Positions 1 through 9,966 of a stretch of DNA of 39,119 nt are shown here, piece after piece (the first letter of the stretch is position 1; the number at the start of each line of letters is the position of its first letter). The notes beneath the pieces are model-generated. The model did not search any database, was not told the origin of the DNA, and worked only from the letters and a program-made list of their open reading frames with translations. Position numbers and translations under genes: made by a program. The stretch is taken from assembly GCA_032718475.1 (NCBI GenBank), contig JAUCBJ010005123.1, forward strand, positions 1 to 39,119. The letters run 5' to 3'. The stretch comes from Nemertoderma westbladi (lineage: Eukaryota > Xenacoelomorpha > Nemertodermatida > Nemertodermatidae).

Positions 1-417
1 TGTAAATAAACTTCGAAAAAAACAAAGTTGAGTTGAGATGTAGTATTAAACAATAAAACGCTTCATAAAAAATAACGGTAGACACTTTAAATGCAAAGTG
101 TAAATTATCTCTAATTGCAAAAAAGTGATTCTGAGTGTAACTCAGTAATTCTGTATGATCTTTGTCTATAAGAATAACATACCTGTCTGAAATATGAGCT
201 AATCAATTAAGTCCAATATGTTTATTAGCCAGAGTACAATTTTATTACATATTTATGGGGTGCAGTCACAACTTGTCCGAATGCCATTTGCACAATACAA
301 ATTTCACATGAGTAACTAACCCAATAAGTATGTAACCTACACCTACTGTACTACTGAAATAGGCCCTATATTTAAAAGGTATTGAGGTGGGATGTGTCCC
401 AATCTACTCTATAGGGA
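1..417. other. AT-rich DNA without recognised features
   Basis: Reading both strands I find no convincing exon, RNA gene or repeat before the minisatellite that starts at about 418. Short open frames are broken by stops, as expected for AT-rich intergenic or intronic DNA. Confidence 0.5.
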
Positions 418-2133
418 CAATGTATGGTCAGATACAATGTATGGTCAGATACAATGTATGATCAGATACAATGTATGGTCAGATACAATGTATGGTGAGA
501 TACAATGTATGGTGAGATACATTGTATGGTCGGATACAATGTATGATCAGATACATTGTATGGTCAGATACAATGTATGGTCAGATACAATGTATGGTCA
601 GATACAAATGTATGGTCAGTTACAATGTATGGTCAGATACAATGTATGGTCAGATACAATGTAGGGTCAGATACAATGTATGGTCAGATACAATGTATGG
701 TCAGATACAATGTATGGTGAGATACAATGTATGGTGAGATACATTGTATGGTCGGATACAATGTATGGTCAGATACAATGTATGGTCAGATACAATGTAT
801 GGTCAGATACAATGTATGGTCAGATACAATGTATGGTCAGATACAAATGTATGGTCAGTTACAATGTATGGTCAGATACAATGTATGGTCAGATACAATG
901 TAGGGTCAGATACAATGTATGGTCAGATACAATGTATGGTCAGATACAATGTATGGTCAGATACAATGTAGGGTCAGATACAATGTATGGTCAGATACAA
1001 TGTATGGTCAGATACAATGTAGGGTCAGATACAATGTATGGTCAGATACAATGTATGGTCAGATACAATGTATGGTCAGATACAATGTATGGTCAGATAC
1101 AATGTAGGGTCAGATACAATGTATGGTCAGATACAATGTATGGTCAGATACAATGTATGGTCAGATACAATGTAGGGTCAGATACAATGTATGATCAGAT
1201 ACAATGTCTGGTCAGATACAATGTATGGTGAGATACAATGTATGGTGAGATACATTGTATGGTCGGATACAATGTATGGTCAGATACAATGTATGGTCAG
1301 ATACAATGTATGGTCAGATACAATGTATGGTCAGATACAATGTATGGTCAGATACAAATGTATGGTCAGTTACAATGTATGGTCAGATACAATGTATGGT
1401 CAGATACAATGTATGGTCAGATACAATGTATGGTGAGATACAATGTATGGTCAGATACATTGTATGGTCGGATACAATGTATGGTCAGATACAATGTATG
1501 GTCAGATACAATGTAGGGTCAGATACAATGTATGGTCGGATACAATGTAGGGTCAGATACAATGTATGGTCAGATACAATGTATGATCAGATGCAATGTA
1601 TGGTTAGATACAATGTATGGTGAGATACAATGTATGGTCAGATACATTGTATGGTCGGATACAATGTATGATCAGATACAAATGTATGGTCAGATACAAT
1701 GTATGGTCAGATACAAATGTATGGTCAGATACAATGTATGGTCAGATACAAATGTATGGTCAGTTACTATGTATGGTCAGATACAAATGTATGGTCAGTT
1801 ACTATGTATGGTCAGATACAAATGTATGGTCAGATACAATGTATGGTCAGATACCAATGTATGGTCAGATACAATGTATGGTCAGATACAAATGTATAGT
1901 CAGTTACTATGTATGGTCAGATACAAATGTATGGTCAGTTACTATGTATGGTCAGATACAAATGTATGGTCAGTTACTATGTATGGTCAGATACAAATGT
2001 ATGGTCAGTTACTATGTATGGTCAGATACAAATGTATGGTCAGTTACTATGTATGCTCAGATACAAATGTATGGTCAGTTACTATGTATGGTCAGATACA
2101 AATGTATGGTCAGTTACTATGTATGGTCAGATA
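418..2133. repeat. 17-bp minisatellite (TATGGTCAGATACAATG)n, about 100 copies
   Basis: The unit AATGTATGGTCAGATAC (17 bp) repeats almost without interruption for about 1.7 kb. Variants recur in an organised way: GTAGGGTCAG, GGTGAGATACATTGTATGGTCGG and a one-base-longer AAATG form. The block that begins GGTGAGATACAATG near 714 is followed 127 bp later by AAATGTATGGTCAGTTAC (about 841), and the same pair with the same spacing recurs at about 1224 and 1351, so multi-unit blocks have been duplicated. From about 1745 the array becomes a 35-bp dimer (18 + 17 bp, with TTACTATG). Because 17 units equal 17 codons times three, the array reads open in several frames with a 17-residue period (MVRYNVWSDTMYGQIQC). 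I take those frames as by-products, not genes. Confidence 0.97.
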
Positions 2134-2324
2134 TCTCTCGATATTCAGAATGCTGCTGGGGTGAAAATATCCCCACCATCATCGGATCGCCGTATGAGTG
2201 GGTCCCCAGCAGAACATTAAATCGATGCGCATAAGCTGTTATCTAGCTTACATAGAGGAAGCTGCACCCAGTGTTGGTGTTTGTGAATAGAGCAACTTTA
2301 AAGACCAAAATTCTGACAGTAAAC

Positions 2325-2381
2325 ATGGACTCAGACCAGCAGAAAGTGTATCATGATAATATTCAATCGCTGAGTGGACTG
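2325..2381 (+). CDS. possible short first coding exon of an unidentified plus-strand gene
   Basis: An ATG in good context (AAACATGG) opens a 19-codon frame, MDSDQQKVYHDNIQSLSGL, that runs directly into a consensus splice donor (CTG|GTAAGT) in phase 0. The peptide is hydrophilic with no low complexity and looks like a real N-terminus, perhaps a helix. I do not recognise the family and found no following exon. The segment upstream (about 2150-2324) is more mixed in composition than its surroundings and could be a 5' leader. If real, this gene runs on the strand opposite RIM. A chance ATG plus donor is a real alternative, because the exon is only 57 bp. Confidence 0.33.
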
Positions 2382-3440
2382 GTAAGTCTAGATTAGGTAT
2401 TCATAATTTTCGTATCCAGTGTAAGCCGTTAAATCACTAACTAAACAAAAATATAAGAATACAAACACATTAGCATGGGACATGCCAACTATTATTAATT
2501 TTATAGTGACAAGGTAAGGTTGAAGAATATATAAATCAAACACTAAATTATTTAATAATTTTGTTGAAAGGCACTAATTTATTCTTTCCATTTTCAACGT
2601 ATATTAATAGATAAGAAAGCAACAAAGAATAATCTGTTTGTACTTATTCTCTAGTTTCACATTTACATATACAAATAAAGACATTCGAGGCGACAAACAC
2701 TCTTTATCTCTGGAGTAGGCGTGGGCGGGTGAGGATGAGCGGGCATTGCTAAGCAACCCGAGGACTTCCTAAGCCACAGGAAAGGTAATGCGGGTTGGCG
2801 TGGGTGGGATTACCTGAGCAGTCGGCAAAGAACTGCGGCATGCGAATAACTACTTCCTAGTAAACATGCCTTCCTTGCTGATAAAACCTAGTATAAATTA
2901 ATTTCCTCTTCTAATTAACGAGCTTCTCTTTGCACTGCTATTTTAAAAACCGATAAATTTTACCTTCCCTATTCTAAATATAGTAGATTTACGTCACGGT
3001 CCTTTCACACGGACAAACTGTACGTACATGTGGGTGGACGTACACGTTCGGAAAGGTACTTTTAACTAGTGGGGTAGACGCTATCTTGTATGTTGCAACA
3101 ACTACTTGGAACAAAGTGATTCACGCATTCGCGTGAAAACCTTTGTGTTAATTAAATTCGATTTTTACTTGTGCTTAGGTGTGAATAATATGTAATTCGT
3201 TCATACCATACTGTTAATGAACATTGAACAACACTGTATGAATTTATGCCTCGTTCAATAGAGCCACAACTGCATAAATCATGCTGTTAAGAATGGTCAC
3301 TGAGTTTTAACAAAGTTGGATTAGGCTATAAATCACTTGCAGTTAGTTGCACCAACACAACTACACACCTATACTTCCACTTAATATTTTACTATATACT
3401 GTACAGTACAATTACATATAAACAGCGGTTTGACGAATAA
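2382..3440. other. non-coding, no gene recognised
   Basis: This is mostly AT-rich DNA. A GC-richer patch at about 2715-2870 (with GGGCGGGTGAGG and GTGGGTGGGATTACC) stands out but has no open frame or splice context that I can support. It could be the first intron of the candidate exon at 2325-2381, or intergenic. Confidence 0.4.
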
Positions 3441-3745
3441 ACACGAGGTGTGGCCTTCGCGCAGCCCTCTAGATAAGTTTATGTTTAGTATCAACTCAAA
3501 AGGATTAGAAACAACATACACAACACATCTCTTTCTTCGGATAAATAATTTTAGCGAAGTTTTGAGGTGGAAGGGGTAACACAAATTTCAAATCAATCAA
3601 ACGAAATTATTAAAATTAAAATTAAATTAAATTATTAGCATGTAAAAAAAAACCACACGACAAACTATTTTGCAATTATTGTATTGACCCTCGACTCCCA
3701 CCCCGCATCGACTACCAATTTGCTAAGCCATCGCCGACTTCGTGA
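3441..3745. mobile_element. short copy (A) of a repeat with CACGAAGT-type inverted ends
   Basis: The left end reads CACGAGGTGTGGCCTTCGCG and the right end GCCATCGCCGACTTCGTG. Both match the larger copy at 4850-6135: the heads share about 75 bp, including GGCCTTCGCGCAGC and AGTATCAACTC(A/G)AAAGGATTA, and the tails share a TTGACCC...GCTAAG...CGCC(G/A)ACTTCGTG pattern. The outer 8 bp, CACGAAGT/ACTTCGTG, are inverted relative to each other in copy B. This looks like a non-autonomous DNA element about 300 bp long with no coding capacity. I could not identify a target-site duplication, so the exact borders and superfamily are open. Confidence 0.5.
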
Positions 3746-4849
3746 ATCGCCCAACAATTATTGTTAATCAGTAAGCATGTAGGGCCTACTTTTACATTCT
3801 TTACTTAATTCCATTGATTGACTTTACATTAACAATCTCTTGTAATCCACCGTCACCCTCTGAATGATGTCGCAGGATGTCTGATTATCAAAAATGTTAA
3901 TGCACTTAGAAAAAAAAATCACACTTCTCTAGGTCGACCAGCCAATATGCTATAAGTATCAAGTATGTATGCTGCGTGTAATTCTTGGAATTCAATTCCA
4001 AGTATCAGTGCGTTTCCATTTGAGGTGAGTGGAGAAAGCGAGCTGTTAAAATTAGCTAACCATTTTCTAGCAACTGAAGTCGTGCCACCTGCACCTGAAA
4101 TGCTACAATAACTTATGAGAGTGGCTTCACTTGAAAAATTGCCATTAAATGACGTCTGCGAGCTACTCTTATTGAATATCGCATTTTCATCTACTCACAT
4201 CTCCCAAACTGTTTCACATAATCTTTCGTGTTTTACTTTAAAACATTCCAGACGGCTTAATTAAGTTCCTTTTGTGCTGAGATACTAATTAAGAGTCGCC
4301 AATCAATGTTCTCCAATTGAACCTCTGTTCGACCGAGGCCGGAAGGTGGAGAAGGGACTTCCCCTCTTCTGTCGCTCCTTAAACCGTTAAATTAGGAGCG
4401 TTGATGTCGTTAGTTTACGGGGTAAACCGGATGCAAATATAATAATATTGGAATAACCTTGATATTACTGTTTGATATCTGTTTGTCATTGTCAGATATA
4501 CGAACACTGTGTTGCATTCGTGGAGATGCTTTCTGATTGTAGATTTGTGAAAGTAGACATTCATTTATCCGTAGCTATACTTGTGACGTCACAATAGCAG
4601 TTTGGTGAACAAATAAAATACATAACACCAACATCAACAGCCAAAGTAAAATCTATTCAAGTAATCGCGAACCGGGGGGGGGGGGGGGGGGGGGGTCAAA
4701 AATCTTTTTTTAAAAAGCGTGACATCATTTTGTGCACGGCCCCTAAGACTATTAGTTTATTCGTGCAGTTATTATAGTGTTTACTTTTGTACAGTAGGTA
4801 GGTTTCATTTCTGATAGGAGGTTTCTCATTTGTATGTATATATATACAC
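3746..4849. other. non-coding spacer with a 22-bp poly-G tract
   Basis: No exon or RNA gene is supported here. A run of 22 G lies at 4674-4695. It is one of four long poly-G tracts on the plus strand of this window, the others being near 20387, 22195 and 24419. Confidence 0.5.
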
Positions 4850-4939
4850 GAAGTGGGGCCTTCGCGCAGCACGTGAAATGAGTTAATGCTAAGTATCAAC
4901 TCGAAAGGATTATAAAAACATAGGAGAAGATTTTCCCGG

Positions 4940-5880
4940 AAAACGTTAACCCTCTAGCGGGAGACTGGGTAACTGAAGAAGGAAGGATTAGTTTCCCTAC
5001 AAAGCCACAGCCCATATGGTCTATTACATATCTACCAAGTTTCCGATTGACGGATCATAAATAACGAAATGTTGGAAGGTTTTCACTTTCATACATTTAG
5101 CCCTCTAGCGGCATATTAAAGAACTACGGATCGATCACCTTCCTCACAAAGACGAGGCATGTGGTCTAGTATATACCGGTACTGTATATTCCAAAATTCA
5201 GCTTAAATAGATTAAGATCAAGGAATTCGCGAAGGTTATCACTTTCCTACATTTCGCCCTCTAGCGGCAGACTCGAAAACTCCGGACCGATTACTGTCCA
5301 CACAAAGACTTAGGATGTCTTCTAGTACATATATGACAAGTTTCAGGTGGATCAGATCATAAATAACTAAATGGAAGAATAATTTCACATTCGGGACATT
5401 TCGCCCTCTAGCGGCAGACTGGAGAACTGCAGACAGATTAGCCTCCTTTGAAATTTACAGCTAATGGTCTAGTACATACTTCCCAAGTTTCAGCTTAAAC
5501 GGATTAAAAGCAAAGAAATGGGTGGCCATTTAATGTTTAGACATGTGGCCCTCTAGCGGGAGACCATTGCACTGATGGTGTCTGAAAGTCTCTCAAAAAT
5601 CTCAACTTTTGCTCATATTGATACCTACAAATTTTCAACTTGGCAGCTTTAAATCCGACAAAGTTATTAGCATGTCAAAATCGTAACGACGACAACGATT
5701 TCACTTTCAGACCTTTGGCCCTCTAGCGGCAGACTGGAGAACTGCAGATGGATTCGCCTCCTTTGAAAGTCACAGCTAATGGTCTAATACATATCTGCCA
5801 AGTTTCAGCTTAAACGGATTAAAAGCAAAGAAATGGGAGGGCATTTAATGTTTAGACATGTGGCCCTCTAGCGGGAGACC
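4940..5880. repeat. degenerate tandem array, about 150 bp per unit, each unit with a GCCCTCTAGCGGC core
   Basis: Seven units can be lined up by the core (G)CCCTCTAGCGG(C/G)AG, at about 4949, 5099, 5255, 5402, 5547, 5717 and 5862. Around it recur TTTCACTTTC...ACATTT before the core, then AGACTGGAGAACT, CACAAAG, ATGGTCTAGTACATA, CCAAGTTTCAGCTTAAACGG and AAATAAC/AAAGAAATG after it. The core is the best-conserved part while the rest has diverged, which hints that the core is under constraint or is recently spread. Its reverse complement, GCCGCTAGAGGGC, closely fits the CTCF core consensus. Confidence 0.8.
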
Positions 5881-5997
5881 ATTGCACTGATGGTGTCTGA
5901 AAGTCTCTCAAAAATCTCAACTTTTGCTCATATTGATACCTACAAATTTTCAACTTGGCAGCTTTAAATCCGACAAAGTTATTAGCATGTCAAAATC

Positions 5998-6005
5998 GTA
6001 ACGAC

Positions 6006-6067
<62 letters not shown>

Positions 6068-6070
6068 CAA
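5998..6070. repeat. CGA/CAA trinucleotide microsatellite
   Basis: This is an ACGACG... run with scattered ACAACG units. It is an expansion of the short ACGACGACAACG seed also seen at about 5688-5699 in the neighbouring duplicated copy, so the expansion post-dates the 300-bp duplication. Confidence 0.9.
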
Positions 6071-6237
6071 CTATTTGCATAAATTGACCCACCCCCTAAC
6101 AGTGTCAATTCGCTAAGGCTCCGCCAACTTCGTGGCTCGCCCCACACACACGTTATATCCGTATTTTGATACCCATAGTTGGTTTTGTGAAAATCGGTTT
6201 CTGCAGTTACAGTGTAGTGTGTAGTGTATTGTTTTAA

Positions 6238-7080
6238 GCAAGTAGGCTTTGGTGAGAGGTTGGTGTGTGCAAGTAGGCTTTGGTCAGAGGTTGGTGTGTG
6301 CAAGTAGGCTTTGGTCAGAGGTTGGTTGGTGTGTGCAAGTAGGCTTTGGTCAGAGGTTGGTGTGTGCAAGTAGGTTTTGGTCAGAGGTGGGTGTGTGCAA
6401 GTAGGCTTTGGTCAGAGGTTGGTGTGTGCAAGTAGGCTTTGGTCAGAGGTTGGTGTGTGCAAGTAGGCTTTGGTCAGAGGTTGGTGTGTGCAAGTAGGCT
6501 TTGGTCAGAGGTTGGTGTGTGCAAGTAGGCTTTGGTCAGAGGTTGGGGGGTGTGTGCAAGTAGGCTTTGGTCAGAGGTTGGTGTGTGCAAGTAGGTTTTG
6601 GTCAGAGGTTGGTGTGTGCAAGTAGGCTTTGGTCAGAGGTTGGTGTGTGCAAGTAGGCTTTGGTCAGAGGTTGGTGTGTGCAAGTAGGCTTTGGTCAGAG
6701 GTTGGTGTGTGCAAGTAGGCTTTGGTCAGAGGTTGGGGGGTGTGTGCAAGTAGGCTTTGATCAGAGGTTGGTGTGTGCAAGTAGGTTTTGGTCAGAGGTT
6801 GGTGTGTGTAAGTAGGCTTTGGTCAGAGGTTGGTGTGTGCAAATAGGCTTTGGCCAGAGGTTGGTTGGTGTGTGCAAGTAGGCTTTGGTCAGAGGTTGGT
6901 GTGTGCAAGTAGGCTTTGGCCAGAGGTTGGTTGGTGTGTGCAAGTAGGCTTTGGTCAGAGGTTGGTGTGTGCAAGTTGGTTTTGGTCAGAGGTTGGTGTG
7001 TGCAAGTAGGCTTTGGTCAGAGGTTGGTTGGTGTGTGCAAGTAGGTTTTGGTCAGAGGTTGGTGTGTGCAAGTAGGTTTT
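6238..7080. repeat. 31-bp minisatellite (GTAGGCTTTGGTCAGAGGTTGGTGTGTGCAA)n
   Basis: About 27 head-to-tail copies of a 31-bp unit with low divergence. Some units carry a 4-bp TTGG insertion or a short G run (GGTTGGGGGGTGTG). The minus strand reads open through parts of the array with peptides such as HTPTSDQSLLA. These follow from the unit lacking stops and are not evidence of a gene. Confidence 0.96.
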
Positions 7081-8757
7081 ATTTCCGTAGTTATTTTTAA
7101 GCAAATCGATTTTATTTTTATGTATTAGTTTTGTGCAAGTTGCAAGTAGAATATTGTTGAAATGGTGATACTGGTACCTGTGTGCTAAACTTGCTTACTT
7201 GTACTTGGTCCTTCACGCACGTGTTTTTAAATGAATACTAAACTCCTGAAGTTTTGTGTGAGTATACTCTATGTGTACAAATATAATCAATTGTTGAGTA
7301 TTATAGCCTTCATGCAATTACAATGCAAACTATAAGTAGGTGTACGCAGATTTTATAATGTTGTTTTGGATTATTACTTGCTTACGAAGTGACCTTGAAG
7401 CACATCCTTCGCAAACCCTAGATCAATCCTGTTTGTATAAATTTACATCGATCGACCGACAATCAGTAATATTATAAAGCAACCGGTAGGCATCGAGGCC
7501 TACGATAACAATATAACCAAACATTATTACATGTCACGGCCGACAGCTCCGGTACAACGGCCCACAATGCTCAGTCAATAGGTTCTACCTGTGCGCCGCG
7601 GTTATTAAAGCGAGTTCCCTTTGGCTATACACACGAGAGGGAGCCTCTCATTATACTCCGGGTCCTACACTCCCAACACGCGGTGCTAACAATATTGATT
7701 CCTATGTGCCAATCCAACTGCACAAGGAACACCTACCGGAAACGAACCGTAGTGGCATCTTCCTTGGAATGCATTCCGCTGGAATTAGCTCGATCTAATA
7801 AGTTAATCCGGGGGTGAGTTCGTGTTACACTGAAACCTTGAGAGAAATGCCATAATGGGGTGAACTACTAATTCAATATCATTAGTGACCAATTCGAAAC
7901 ACCTTCCTCTTGATGTGAATGTATTGTAGCTTAAAATTAGGTGAGTAAGTAATCCAATCTCTAATAGAATCATTAAGTTGGAGAAAATCCTCCGAGAAAA
8001 TAGTGACATAAAATGAGATGAGATGTGGTTGTAATTCATTTCGAAAAACAACGTAAAGGAAAATGAATTGCTTGAAAGAACATATTCCGCATATTGTACA
8101 GAAAATATTGCAAAAATGAAAAAAAGGTGATTGAACTCATACAAGTTTATCGGAAAATTATTTATGCATATTTGGAGTGACTTTGTGCATTAAGGCACCA
8201 AGAAGAAGGCATTACGGTAATGCAAGTTTCTTGTACTTTATCGCACAGGAGCTGCAAGACCGTACAGCATTTTCCACGATAAACTGAGGGTTCAGCACCA
8301 GAACAGAAAAATATATATAATGGAAGAAGTCAGGTTCGTGGAAACGAGTTAATTAATGTACGACATGTGGATATAAGAATTAATAATCAAGGGAACATAG
8401 TCTCTCTTAATGGACAAAGTTGAAATATGTGAACCGGTAATGATAAAATGTTTCTAATATCGTGTTCCCTGTTCTAAATCAGAAGTTCTTACGTTTTTCA
8501 GGCAATTATAAATCATTAATTGCTTTCTCAAGCACGTTCATGATAAAATCGTTCGCCTATCGCAAGGATAAAGGATAATATAACCTTTTAGCAGAAATAC
8601 GGTACTTCAATTACGGGGGCAACACGGAATGGATAGGACATAACTCGAGGACAAATATCAAAATACTCCTACAGAACCGAGCTTCGAGTTATCAGGAAAT
8701 TTATGTAATCAAAATAAATGTGGAGAGGGAGTATAAATATAATTGTTAATATCTTAC
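7081..8757. other. non-coding; likely RIM intron 2 (minus strand)
   Basis: No exon is supported. If the RIM gene continues on the minus strand, this is the start of the intron after the zinc-finger exon, with donor GTAAGA at 8757. A GC-richer patch at about 7480-7800 lacks an open frame with splice sites. The downstream RIM exon, which should supply the last Cys-X2-Cys pair of the zinc finger, was not found anywhere in 1-8757. Confidence 0.45.
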
Positions 8758-8941
8758 CTTGTTTTGGAGGACTAGTTTGGTTCCACAGCGGGAACAGGTT
8801 TTTATTTCGCAGTTGTAACAGCGATGACCGACGCCGTTGGTCAAAGGAATGACCCCACATAACTGACACAGACTCTCCTTGCTCGGGCCAGAATGGCCTC
8901 CGTAATGAGACATGCCCCCTCCAACCTCCTTTTGTCTCAAC
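8758..8941 (-). CDS. RIMS: RIM (Rab3-interacting molecule) zinc-finger exon
   Basis: RIM proteins are presynaptic active-zone scaffolds that bind Rab3/Rab27 and Munc13 through an N-terminal Rab-binding helix plus FYVE-like zinc finger. This exon encodes the first part of that finger: CQLC, then GVGHRCYNC, then CSRCGTKLVLQNK, giving six of the eight zinc-binding cysteines. The spacing and the GVGH and CSRCG signatures are those of RIM. The last Cys-X2-Cys pair lies on the next exon in RIM genes and is absent here, as expected. The exon is bounded by an acceptor (CTATTTTAG|G at 8942) and a donor (AAG|GTAAGA at 8757). Its first base completes a codon whose other two bases end the exon at 20434, so the phases match exactly. 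A glycine-rich stretch (GGGMSHYGGHSG) precedes the finger. Confidence 0.85.
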
Positions 8942-9829
8942 CTAAAATAGTGAAACAGTATTATGTTAAATATGTATAAGCTTATTTTTTACTTATTAAT
9001 TCAATGATATAATATATGGTATTATTCTACTATTATTGCTGTAATATAATAATGTTAAAATATGATTCAGCTTAACTAATTAAAGTACACCATAGATGGT
9101 GGACACTGTACAGTGTTGGGATTGGGCCGAAATTACATGGTATAATCGATGTGTGAATATCTGCTGCACAGATTACACCTGTTAGTTGTAGGAGTCACGC
9201 AAATAGCATATTTCGAAGAAATGTGAGATAGTTTCAAAGTAAGTGTATTTTACGTTAAGATATTTCTTAACATTAACATTTTTGGGATATTGAAATGGTA
9301 ACAACAGCATAATAAAGTTAAAGTATTCGGATTATAATCTAATCTTTTAAGACTTCATTTTAATGGGAAACCAACAAATAATATTATTTCTTTATTAAAG
9401 TTATATAACTTTCCAACCCAATGAGCTCATCAGCGGGTTACGCCCATTTATATTAAACTGGGTGGGGTGTGTTACGTATTAAGAAGCCTCTGGAATCACA
9501 ATAAATCTATACTCGCCTAATACCTACCTGCATACTATTTTTATGTGCCCTAGTTTTGTAACTCAACTCGAGTATAGAGAGTCCGTCCTGCGAGCACTCT
9601 AACGATTTCCCGCGCTATTAAGCAAATAACCACTACTTCAATAGGTTACTGCTTTCCTGTACAGGTAATAACCAAAATATGAAAATAGCGTTCAATTGCT
9701 AAAACCTAGTCAGTTAGTTAGTTATAGGAAGGTTAAATCAGCTGGGTATTTATTTGCATTGACTTGCCCCTGCAGAATGTTTCATATTGATTGTGTAGAG
9801 AACCCACACTATCTGAGATTAAAAGCAGT
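8942..9829. other. RIM intron 1, 3' part; no other feature
   Basis: AT-rich sequence between the acceptor of the RIM zinc-finger exon and the piggyBac-like composite. I see no exon or RNA gene on either strand. Confidence 0.5.
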
Positions 9830-9966
9830 TTAACCCTTTGCGTACCAAAGATAAATTACATAAATTTTTCCTCAAAAGGACCAAGAAAAATATATTTGAT
9901 CGGTCCAAGGTTTATTTTCGTATCGTACCAGAGATTTTTATATAAACAGTTTTTGAACAATTATTG

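Larger units (their letters stand above)
4850..6135. mobile_element. long copy (B) of the CACGAAGT-ended repeat, with an internal tandem array
   Basis: The head (CACGAAGTGGGGCCTTCGCG) and tail (CTCCGCCAACTTCGTG) match copy A at 3441-3745, but this copy is about 1.29 kb because its interior holds a degenerate 150-160-bp tandem array (4940-5880) and a CGA-type microsatellite. The last part has been duplicated again: about 5410-5710 and 5724-6010 are nearly identical over roughly 300 bp, which gives two copies of the segment from CAGACTGGAGAACTGCAGA to ATGTCAAAATCGTAACGACG. No transposase frame is visible. The element class is inferred only from the inverted ends and the repeated architecture. 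Confidence 0.5.

Noticed and set aside
418-2133. CRISPR-like array
   Set aside because: Units are contiguous without unique spacers and the context is animal genomic DNA.
392-2234. Open frames of up to 210 codons in the 17-bp array
   Set aside because: The peptide repeats are direct translations of the satellite in all plus frames; no independent sign of a gene.
7480-7800. A GC-richer patch considered as an rRNA fragment or exon
   Set aside because: No rRNA signature is recognised and stops interrupt all frames.
7803-8144. A 113-codon minus-strand frame
   Set aside because: Composition follows AT-rich DNA (Phe, Leu, Ser, Ile), no domain is recognised, and it lies in the expected RIM intron without splice signals.
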